Assembly: GCA_024275555.1 (NCBI GenBank)
Contig: JAJRYW010000025.1
Span: forward strand, 1 to 5,493
Length of the DNA: 5,493 bases
From: Calditrichota bacterium
GTDB taxonomy: Bacteria; Calditrichota; Calditrichia; RBG-13-44-9; J075
Direction of reading: 5' to 3'
In this document: positions 1-4,961 of the stretch, piece after piece
Position numbering within the stretch: the stretch's first letter is position 1
Layout: each line of letters starts with the position of its first letter
The notes under the pieces: generated by a model
Told to the model about the DNA's origin: nothing
What the model saw: only the letters and a program-made list of their open reading frames with translations
Database searches by the model: none
Made by a program: the position numbers and the translations under genes

Positions 1-75
1 CTATATTTAATTCGTTTTACAATAAGATTAACCCTTCTAATCGTTTTTACGGCCATTTTATCCGCTACCGGACAA
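1..75 (+). other. Truncated Sec signal peptide of the first FG-GAP protein
   Basis: In frame 1 this stretch reads two basic residues (R5, R9 of the visible part), then a leucine/isoleucine/valine-rich core, then a small-residue stretch SATGQ before PPKS. That is a typical Sec signal peptide with likely cleavage around SATG|Q. It shows that the gene begins only a few codons left of the window and that the protein leaves the cytoplasm, as expected for a type IX substrate. The exact cleavage point is a guess. Confidence 0.75.
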
Positions 76-1914
76 CCCCCAAAATCGATTATCGAATTCG
101 GATTTCAGCAGATGTCGGATGGACGTTGTGTTGCCGGTAATGAATTGGCGACTCTTGCCCTGGTAAATTCCGACCCTTTTGAGGATGTGGTTATCATCGA
201 AGCCCAAGCATTAGCGGTCTACCTCAATCTTGGCAATGGTTTCTTTTCTGCAACGCCGAATGTCCGCCTGCAACTGCAGGAAACCACCCGGCAATTAACC
301 GTTCGTCGTTCGGAGGGCATGGAAACACTGGCAACAATCTGTTACGAAAATAACCAGGAGCAGGAATTCAACCTTAGCCAGTTATTCGCCCATCCGGTTA
401 GAGAAACTCACACCATTTATCTTCCCTACAAACTGTCAAGCGATTCTTTGAACTTCGTGCCGGTATGGTCCTGGACCTTCCCTTATAACTGGGGCTACTG
501 GCCGGTCACTGCCGGGGATATTGACAACGACGGCAGGGTGGAGCTCATCAGTAGCATGACCCACCCGGATTCAATCACCGTTGGCTGGCTGATCATCCTG
601 GAAAATGACGGCGATAACCATTACGTAGCGGATGTGACGATTCCCATCGATTTCCATAGCTGGTTTCACCAGATCAAGATTACCGACTGGGACCAGGATG
701 GCAACAAGGAACTCACCTGTGCAGTGGGATTCCGCATTCGCATCTGGGAGTTTTACGGAGACAAGAATTACCAATATTTTGATACTAACATCAGTTTTGG
801 AGGAATGAAAGGTTGCAGTGGGATTGAAGTTTTGGATAGCGACCAGGATGGTCAACTGGAGCTATTTTCAATTTTCACTGACCATGACGCTCCCTCCTGG
901 CGGAGTATGTTTGCCCGCTATGAATTTATTGCCAAAAATCCGCCTTACTTTACCTTCAGTAACGTAGTATTAAAATTAAGCAGTGGTTGGTTTTACAGCT
1001 TTGCCGCCGGGGATATGGATAACGACGGGTTGATTGACATCCTTCCCGGTTATGCCCAATTGGGCGGTCCCGGCCCGGTAACCATGTACAATGAAGAATT
1101 TGACCCCAACCAGATGCAGTTTATCCCGAGGTATTTTACCTATCCTTATTCGATTGTACAAGGGTTCAATGTAATTGATGATTTGGATGGTGATAGCTTA
1201 AATGAAGTGTTTATTACTGGTGTAGGCAATGGATACGGGGGTATTATCTACCTCAAATCCAATGCACCGGATCATTATCAAATTCTAAATGTGGATTCCA
1301 CTCTTTTAAAAACTGTGGGTAGTGCAGTTAAAACTGCAATTATAGATAATCAAACATATGTTACCAAAGCGGCTGCGATCTTTGATTTTAACCAAAATGA
1401 CTTTATCTTTTTCATTGAACTTTTTTTAAGAGAAACAAATAATTCCTTCAATAGCGTTTGGGCTGGACCAGAATACGCATTGGGCACCTACATTCACTCC
1501 TTTGAAGTATTGGATACTGACAATGATGCCCTGGAGAATGTGATCTATAAACTATTTCAGTATAGCCAAACAGATCTTAGTGATATTGAAAAATCACCCA
1601 TCAGTTCAATTGACCCCTTGAATGAAGATAAAATTAATAAATTCGCCCTTTACCAGAACTACCCCAACCCCTTCAATCTGGAAACGACAATTTCTTTTTA
1701 CGCCCCTTCAACCAGTCAGATCAATGTTCACATTTATGATGTTCAGGGGAGATTAATCAAACGGTTTTCTCAACTGCCCACTAAACCGGGGTTGAATAAA
1801 ATCACCTGGAATGGAACGGATGAACTCGGTAATCCGGTTTCCAGCGGAGTCTATTTTTACCAATTGATCCACGGGCGGTTTTCCCAAAATCGTAAAATGC
1901 TCTTAATCCGATAA
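1..1914 (+). CDS. Secreted FG-GAP/VCBS repeat protein with type IX secretion C-terminal sorting domain (5' end missing)
   Basis: The frame is open from base 1 to the TAA at 1912-1914 (637 codons visible). The first ATG at 112 is unlikely to be the true start: the codons before it encode a hydrophobic signal-peptide core (about LTLLIVFTAILSATG, bases 28-72) followed by QPPKS, so the start lies left of the window. The body carries acidic, calcium-loop-like FG-GAP/VCBS motifs: AGDIDNDGRVEL (bases 511-546), TDWDQDGNKEL (682-714), LDSDQDGQLEL (832-864), AGDMDNDGLIDI (1006-1041), DDLDGDSLNEV (about 1177-1209) and a degenerate LDTDNDALENV (about 1510-1542). These probably form a beta-propeller. From about 1642 to the stop lies a 90-residue Por-type tail with NYPNPFN, IYDVQGRLI, WNGTDELGNPVSSGVYFYQL and terminal RKMLLIR, which in this family directs export through the type IX system and surface attachment or release. 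Adhesion or ligand binding is inferred; no catalytic motif is seen. GC falls sharply in the middle (see findings). Confidence 0.9.
   Translation, partial: LYLIRFTIRLTLLIVFTAILSATGQPPKSIIEFGFQQMSDGRCVAGNELATLALVNSDPFEDVVIIEAQALAVYLNLGNGFFSATPNVRLQLQETTRQLTVRRSEGMETLATICYENNQEQEFNLSQLFAHPVRETHTIYLPYKLSSDSLNFVPVWSWTFPYNWGYWPVTAGDIDNDGRVELISSMTHPDSITVGWLIILENDGDNHYVADVTIPIDFHSWFHQIKITDWDQDGNKELTCAVGFRIRIWEFYGDKNYQYFDTNISFGGMKGCSGIEVLDSDQDGQLELFSIFTDHDAPSWRSMFARYEFIAKNPPYFTFSNVVLKLSSGWFYSFAAGDMDNDGLIDILPGYAQLGGPGPVTMYNEEFDPNQMQFIPRYFTYPYSIVQGFNVIDDLDGDSLNEVFITGVGNGYGGIIYLKSNAPDHYQILNVDSTLLKTVGSAVKTAIIDNQTYVTKAAAIFDFNQNDFIFFIELFLRETNNSFNSVWAGPEYALGTYIHSFEVLDTDNDALENVIYKLFQYSQTDLSDIEKSPISSIDPLNEDKINKFALYQNYPNPFNLETTISFYAPSTSQINVHIYDVQGRLIKRFSQLPTKPGLNKITWNGTDELGNPVSSGVYFYQLIHGRFSQNRKMLLIR
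1642..1911 (+). other. Type IX secretion (Por) C-terminal sorting domain, gene 1
   Basis: The region encodes FALYQNYPNPFN, then strands ending in VHIYDVQGRLI and WNGTDELGNPVSSGVYFYQL, then the basic, hydrophobic end RKMLLIR. The order of motifs matches the tail in gene 2 (3520-3789), although the DNA has diverged. Tails of this kind are abundant in FCB-group genomes and are known there as type IX cargo signals; the fold is related to FlgD Ig-like domains. Confidence 0.88.
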
Positions 1915-1958
1915 AAGGAGGTGGTGTTTATGATTGTGTGATGAAATTTACCGGTTAA
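1914..1958 (+). promoter_or_regulatory. Strong Shine-Dalgarno followed by a 3-codon ORF and an overlapping 5-codon ORF
   Basis: Bases 1914-1923 read AAAGGAGGTG, a ten-base match to the complement of the usual 16S rRNA 3' end. Six bases later ATG ATT GTG TGA (1930-1941) encodes only three residues. Its stop overlaps ATG AAA TTT ACC GGT TAA (1941-1958) in the TGATG arrangement. This is an unusually good ribosome site in front of almost nothing. It may be a remnant of a deleted gene, a minimal leader for gene 2, or chance. Confidence 0.4.
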
Positions 1959-2002
1959 TATTCTCGATTTTTAGAAAATCAAATGAATCAATCCATTAAC
2001 TC

Positions 2003-2017
2003 AAAAAGGAGAACACC
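2003..2017 (+). promoter_or_regulatory. Ribosome binding site of gene 2
   Basis: The sequence AAAAAGGAGAACACC lies directly before the ATG at 2018. The AGGAG core sits about seven bases from the start codon, which supports this start together with the signal peptide that follows it. No terminator-like hairpin is seen between gene 1 and gene 2, so the two are probably co-transcribed. Confidence 0.7.
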
Positions 2018-2896
2018 ATGAGATTTCGATTGGTAGTTATGATGTGTGTCTTTCTTGCCGGAACGGGCCATGGGCAGTATATTCTCACCCAGCCTGATGC
2101 CTATGGATTTTATACCAACTACTCTGCCGAACCGCTGGCTTTTGAAGACATCAACAACAACGGCAGCTTGGATATGACCCTGGGCGGTAATTTTACCGAC
2201 TTCGGGCCGTTTCCCAATGTTTCGGTGAATTTCAACCGCGGCGGCGGAAGTTTCGGAAACTGGCAGACCGTATCAAGCGGCTCCGGACTTGGCCTGGTGA
2301 AGGAAATGGAATACGGATTCTTGCGGGTAACCACGGAACGTGACTTAGTGGTGACCTTTAACGACCGAACTGAAGTGCTCTGGAATGTGAACAATACTCT
2401 GAGTGTACAGCAAACCAACTTGCCCGCAGGAACTTTTTTATCACTGGGTAGGGTTAATAATGATATTAACGATGATCTTGCGTTAGTCACCGGAACCCAG
2501 GTTAAGGTTTTTTTGAATACCGGTAGTGGTACATTTAACACCACCTCCATCCAAACCATCTCCGAGCAGCCCGATTTTATGCGAGTGGTAGACTTGGATA
2601 ACACCGAATCGTTTTTTGATCTGATAACCTGGGTCAGCTCGACGGTGAAAATACGCAAGAATACCGGCGGCACGTTTGGCAATCCCACCAACATCAGCGT
2701 GGGCAGCAATGTCATTACACTGGAAGTCGGTGATGTCAATTATGATGACTACCCGGACCTGTTAGTGGTCAACAGCAACGGCACCCTCAAGATTCACCTT
2801 AATGACGGCAGGGCAACATCCACACCACCGCCGACCAGACCATCAGCAGCAATGAGTTCAACTTCTATATTGCAGACATCGCCCTGGGCGACATGA
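2018..2896 (+). CDS. Secreted FG-GAP/VCBS repeat protein, N-terminal part of a frameshifted gene
   Basis: Starts MRFRLVVMMCVFLAGTGHGQ, a short Sec signal peptide with likely cleavage after GHG or GHGQ, preceded by a good Shine-Dalgarno. FG-GAP-like units follow: LAFEDINNNGSLDM (residues about 40-53), LSLGRVNNDINDDLALV (about 142-158), MRVVDLDNTESFFDLI (about 188-203) and LEVGDVNYDDYPDLLVV (about 236-252). Most are followed by a VKVFLNTGSGTF-like strand and turn, the usual spacing of a beta-propeller blade. The last blade reads LKIHLNDG, after which the frame yields a proline/serine/threonine-rich tail (about 28 residues) that fits no repeat and stops at 2896. The natural continuation lies in the frame starting at 2809, so I regard this and the next CDS as one damaged or mis-sequenced gene of about 591 codons. 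The product of this half alone would lack the export tail. Confidence 0.85.
   Translation: MRFRLVVMMCVFLAGTGHGQYILTQPDAYGFYTNYSAEPLAFEDINNNGSLDMTLGGNFTDFGPFPNVSVNFNRGGGSFGNWQTVSSGSGLGLVKEMEYGFLRVTTERDLVVTFNDRTEVLWNVNNTLSVQQTNLPAGTFLSLGRVNNDINDDLALVTGTQVKVFLNTGSGTFNTTSIQTISEQPDFMRVVDLDNTESFFDLITWVSSTVKIRKNTGGTFGNPTNISVGSNVITLEVGDVNYDDYPDLLVVNSNGTLKIHLNDGRATSTPPPTRPSAAMSSTSILQTSPWAT
2807..2811 (+). other. Apparent frameshift site joining the two halves of gene 2
   Basis: The upstream frame reads CTT AAT GAC GGC AGG GCA. The downstream frame, starting at 2809, reads CAG GGC AAC ATC CAC. One extra base between 2808 and 2809 would give LNDGQGNIHTTADQ, restoring the standard FG-GAP turn and leading without a stop into IADIALGDMNNDGWNDL. 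The downstream frame is closed by TAA at 2800-2802 and TGA at 2803-2805, so the shift must fall between 2806 and the stop at 2894. No slippery heptamer of the X XXY YYZ kind is present here, so a mutation or a sequencing/assembly error is more likely than programmed frameshifting. Confidence 0.8.
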
Positions 2897-3792
2897 ATAA
2901 CGACGGCTGGAACGACCTGATGATCGCTTATTACGAAGGCAAGCAGACCTTATGGATCAACACCAAATCCACGCCTCTGTTCCAGAGCAGCCCGCAGCAA
3001 ACCATTGCCGCTTTTCTCCCCTTTACCTCGGTTCATCGCCTGGCACTGGCCGATGTAGAGAATACCGGCGGGCTGAGCGCAGCGATTAGCACCACATTTA
3101 CAAGCATTCAGGGTGAAACCTACGGAACTGTGTATCTGTTCAAGCATGACGGCAACCCGGCTCCGGCACCTCCCCGTAATTTGGCCGTCAGCGGCCAGGC
3201 CGGGCAGCACCCTTTTCTGCAGTGGGGTGCCAATAGCGAAAGAGACCTCTCGCAATACCAAATCTATAAAAGTTACACCAATAACAATTTTACGTTGTTG
3301 GCAACGGTTCCATCCACGCAGACTTATTATGAAGACGTCAGCGAGACGATTGTTGGCGGTTTACCCCGGTGGAATGAGAGAACCGCTTATTACAAAGTCA
3401 CTGCGTTGGATAATCAACCCCAGGAATCGGATTACTCCAACACAGTTGATATTCGTGTAAAATTCGGCGGTTTTGAAAAGTCTGCTTCACCGCATCCAGG
3501 CAATACCATACCGGAAAAATTTGCGTTGTTGCAGAATTACCCTAATCCGTTTAACCCGGTCACCACGATTGAATTCTGGCTTCCGGAAGAAAATCATGTA
3601 AAACTGGTGGTTTACTCTTTAAGCGGGCAAAAAGTGGCTGAACTGGTTAATGATGTTTTCGAGGCCGGCGCTTATCACGTGCAATGGAACGGTCGGGATT
3701 TTCAGGGTAACCTGCTGAGTTCAGGAATTTATATCTACCAGATGACTTCCGGGGAACACCGGTTAGTGAAGAAGATGATGCTGATAAAATAA
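2893..3792 (+). CDS. FG-GAP, fibronectin III and type IX sorting domains: C-terminal part of the frameshifted gene 2
   Basis: The ATG at 2893 lies inside an FG-GAP motif (IALGDMNNDGWNDLMIAYY), and the frame is already open from 2806, so it is unlikely to be a native start; no Shine-Dalgarno precedes it. The half contains the rest of that blade, another degenerate unit (LALADVENTGG, residues about 55-65), and a proline-rich linker (PAPAPPRN). A fibronectin type III domain follows at about residues 92-190 (LQWGANSERDLSQYQIYKS ... AYYKVTALDNQPQESDYSN). A Por tail runs from about residue 210 to the end, with LLQNYPNPFNPVTTIEF, VVYSLSGQKVAELV, WNGRDFQGNLLSSGIYIYQM and terminal KKMMLIK. The intact protein would be a secreted, surface-directed propeller protein paralogous in plan to gene 1 but with an added FN3 module. 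Its ligand is unknown. Confidence 0.8.
   Translation: MNNDGWNDLMIAYYEGKQTLWINTKSTPLFQSSPQQTIAAFLPFTSVHRLALADVENTGGLSAAISTTFTSIQGETYGTVYLFKHDGNPAPAPPRNLAVSGQAGQHPFLQWGANSERDLSQYQIYKSYTNNNFTLLATVPSTQTYYEDVSETIVGGLPRWNERTAYYKVTALDNQPQESDYSNTVDIRVKFGGFEKSASPHPGNTIPEKFALLQNYPNPFNPVTTIEFWLPEENHVKLVVYSLSGQKVAELVNDVFEAGAYHVQWNGRDFQGNLLSSGIYIYQMTSGEHRLVKKMMLIK
3520..3789 (+). other. Type IX secretion (Por) C-terminal sorting domain, gene 2
   Basis: The tail begins KFALLQNYPNPFNPV and ends VKKMMLIK. It shares the motif order of the gene 1 tail and matches the canonical NYPNPFNP form more closely. It has the same length (about 90 residues), showing that both proteins use the same export route. Confidence 0.9.
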
Positions 3793-3860
3793 ACTGCCTG
3801 CTTTCTTTTAAGTTCTTTCTGGCTGGGAAACCTTGAGAACTTCATCCGGCAGGCAGTTTA
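3790..3860. terminator. Nested inverted repeat overlapping the gene 2 stop codon, probable bidirectional terminator
   Basis: TAAACTGCCTGC at 3790-3801 is the exact reverse complement of GCAGGCAGTTTA at 3849-3860. Inside it AAGTTCT (3810-3816) pairs with AGAACTT (3836-3842). The outer stem includes the TAA stop of gene 2 and is flanked by A-rich sequence on the left and TTTA on the right, as in bidirectional intrinsic terminators. The long interior and short T run make it a non-classical terminator; it could instead be an mRNA 3'-end stabilising fold. Confidence 0.55.
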
Positions 3861-3863
3861 ATC

Positions 3864-3903
3864 TGCGAGCTCCGCTGTCCGATAGAAGGCAGTGAAGCTC
3901 GCA
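3864..3903. terminator. Second hairpin downstream of gene 2
   Basis: TGCGAGCT (3864-3871) pairs with AGCTCGCA (3896-3903). After one mismatch the stem continues with CGCTGTC (3873-3879) against GGCAGTG (3888-3894), allowing G-U pairs, leaving an eight-base loop. The fold is long and GC-rich, is followed by ATTTATATAAATT and lacks a clean T run. It is terminator-like or another structured 3' element. It sits three bases after the previous hairpin, so the two form a tandem. Confidence 0.45.
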
Positions 3904-4073
3904 ATTTATATAAATTCTGGATATCTCTTTTTGATCTATACTTCCTGTAAGCAGGAAAATATTTTAATTCAATGTTGTGTTTTTCTCATTGTGATTTGTA
4001 TTTACCAATAAATATTGAAAAAAGCAAAAACAAAACGATCAGACAGTTTATTGGTGAATTTTCGCACAGGGCG
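3904..4073. other. AT-rich non-coding spacer with minor inverted repeats
   Basis: I see no convincing gene here. The stretch 3961-4020 has only 12 G/C in 60 bases, far below its surroundings. A small hairpin TTCCTG-TAAG-CAGGAA (3942-3957) is followed by an AT-rich run. A wider inverted repeat pairs TTTACCAATAAA (4001-4012) with TTTATTGGTGAA (4047-4058, one G-T pair). The spacer ends at the R'' box of the attC site. If the attC belongs to a cassette on this side, this spacer is that cassette's 3' part. Confidence 0.5.
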
Positions 4074-4210
4074 GTATAACCAGCGCATCCAGGCGAACCG
4101 AGGGCGTTTCGCATTGTTTTTTATAGGTTTAGTTGTCGGTTAAAGTTGAGAGTTTTTATCAAAGTTTAGTGGACGATGCCCTCGGTCGCCTGATGCGCAA
4201 TCCGTTAGCC
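4074..4210 (+). mobile_element. attC: Integron attC recombination site (large, VCR-like)
   Basis: The R'' box GTATAAC (4074-4080) and R' box GTTAGCC (4204-4210) enclose long imperfect palindromic arms. Arm one is GCGCATC (4083-4089), C4090, AGGCGA (4091-4096), A4097, CCGAGGGC (4098-4105). Arm two is GCCCTCGG-TCGCCT-GATGCGC (4178-4198). The arms pair over 21 bases with exactly two unpaired bases, C and A on this strand, hence G and T on the bottom strand. These are the extrahelical bases known to guide integron integrase to the bottom strand of attC. Short unpaired spacers (CA at 4081-4082, AATCC at 4199-4203) separate the arms from the boxes. The interior of about 70 bases makes a 137-base site, close in size to Vibrio cholerae repeats. 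Crossover is expected between G4204 and T4205. The mismatched TTAGCC of R' is expected, since that half comes from the next cassette. Orientation places the next cassette's genes to the right, as seen. Confidence 0.87.
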
Positions 4211-4212
4211 GG

Positions 4213-4248
4213 ATGAAAAACGTGCGTTTCGGGAAAGGAATTCGATGA
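4213..4248 (+). CDS. 11-codon mini-ORF (MKNVRFGKGIR) ending on the start of the P-loop gene
   Basis: ATG at 4213 opens eight bases after the expected crossover and ends with TGA at 4246-4248. The stop overlaps both possible starts of the next gene: ATGA with ATG 4245 and TGATG with ATG 4248. Such an arrangement can allow translational coupling, and short ORFs near the recombination site of class 1 integrons (ORF-11 in attI1) are known to help cassette translation. There is no clear Shine-Dalgarno before it, and an ORF this short can arise by chance. Confidence 0.3.
   Translation: MKNVRFGKGIR
4234..4239 (+). promoter_or_regulatory. Ribosome binding site of the P-loop gene
   Basis: AAAGGA ends five bases before ATG 4245 and eight before ATG 4248. 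The second spacing is closer to optimal, so the protein may start at the second methionine; the difference is one residue. Confidence 0.6.
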
Positions 4249-4961
4249 TGATTACCGACACTCTAGTTGTCGTTGGGCCAGGCGGGATCGGAAAGAGCCC
4301 GCTTGACAAAGCCCTGAAGGACGATGTCGTCCGAATCGACCCTTACCGCCTCCGGAATGCGGGTCCCCGTAACTCAAAGGATGTATTCTACGCGCATCCA
4401 CGGTTACGAGATGATCTCTACCTCACTTACCAGCGGCTTGGAGTCAGCCTCACCTGTTTATCTGAACACGTCCACTGGTTCTCGGAGGCCAGCACACTTT
4501 TTCTGAAGGTTAGGGACGAGTGGCAGCTATTACTACTCGAAGCTCTTCCCCCAGGAATTGCAAAGGCCGAGGTTTACGCCCCGGCTATACCGGTGATGCT
4601 TGAGAACCCTCAAATCCGACGGTTCTTCGGCCGAGTCTGGATGGTCGTCCTAAACCCAGTAAATGCACTTGATACATTAAGAGACCTTGGCCCTCTGAAG
4701 GAACAAACGCGGTGCAATTGTCGAAAGCGAGGTGACACGGAGGCTTCCATAGAGAGGCGGGTGGCCTCCATAGACGAGGAGGTGGAGGCCTGGCGACACA
4801 TGATCTCGCTCGGGGCTGTAGAGTACACCAGCTGGAAGGTTGCCGAGTACGTGTATCGCGAGAAGGGGGAGGCACAGACCCTTGTCGCCGCTCGCAGGGC
4901 GATCCTCGACCGCTGTCCGCGTCTTGAACTGTTCTTCAAGACCGAGGAGGAGATACTATGA
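4245..4961 (+). CDS. Divergent guanylate-kinase-like P-loop NTPase, integron cassette protein
   Basis: The product has 238 residues. A hydrophobic strand TLVVV leads into a Walker A motif GPGGIGKS (residues 11-18), so nucleotide binding is well supported. A second buried strand RVWMVVLNP (130-138) and a following RKRGDTEASIERR (160-172) resemble the late strand and the arginine-rich lid of guanylate kinases (typically RG-T-(D)SEE-I--R), which is why I place it near that fold. The middle (residues 40-125) does not show the GMP-binding tyrosine/serine pattern I would expect, and it is longer than a usual guanylate kinase (about 200 residues). Guanylate kinase activity is therefore doubtful; a kinase or NTPase acting on another substrate is possible. 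It has no signal peptide or membrane segment, so it is probably cytoplasmic. Its last codons overlap the next gene by ATGA, implying coupled expression and perhaps a complex. Base composition is clearly richer in GC than the left-hand genes. Confidence 0.85.
   Translation: MMITDTLVVVGPGGIGKSPLDKALKDDVVRIDPYRLRNAGPRNSKDVFYAHPRLRDDLYLTYQRLGVSLTCLSEHVHWFSEASTLFLKVRDEWQLLLLEALPPGIAKAEVYAPAIPVMLENPQIRRFFGRVWMVVLNPVNALDTLRDLGPLKEQTRCNCRKRGDTEASIERRVASIDEEVEAWRHMISLGAVEYTSWKVAEYVYREKGEAQTLVAARRAILDRCPRLELFFKTEEEIL
4944..4950 (+). promoter_or_regulatory. Ribosome binding site of the second cassette gene
   Basis: GAGGAGG lies inside the last codons of the P-loop gene (encoding EEE), seven bases before ATG 4958. 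It supports the ATGA-overlap start over the in-frame ATG at 4994. Confidence 0.7.

Noticed and set aside
571..855. Minus-strand open frame of 94 codons.
   Set aside because: It is antisense to well-supported FG-GAP motifs of gene 1 and has no recognisable features.
2119..2739. Long open frame of 206 codons on the minus strand.
   Set aside because: It lies wholly opposite the FG-GAP repeats of gene 2, whose plus-strand product is clearly a real family; the antisense product is low-complexity with no domain.
2893..2896. ATGA overlap between the two halves of gene 2, suggesting a coupled two-gene operon.
   Set aside because: The ATG is the M of an FG-GAP motif (GDMNNDG), the frame is open upstream of it to 2806, there is no Shine-Dalgarno, and the upstream half ends in residues unlike any repeat. 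A frameshift explains it better.
3974..3980. GTTGTGT as a possible left crossover site, which would define a short ORF-less cassette ending at 4204.
   Set aside because: It matches GTTRRRY imperfectly and has no attI or attC structure beside it; such heptamers occur by chance in AT-rich DNA.
4051..4080. Possible promoter TTGGTG-18-TATAAC ahead of the cassette genes.
   Set aside because: The -35 match is only three of six, and TATAAC is already explained as part of the conserved R'' box of the attC.
4074..4210. The large palindrome as a simple terminator or a transposon inverted repeat.
   Set aside because: Two isolated unpaired bases in otherwise perfect arms, the bounding AAC/GTT boxes and unpaired spacers fit attC specifically; there is no T run, transposase or target duplication.
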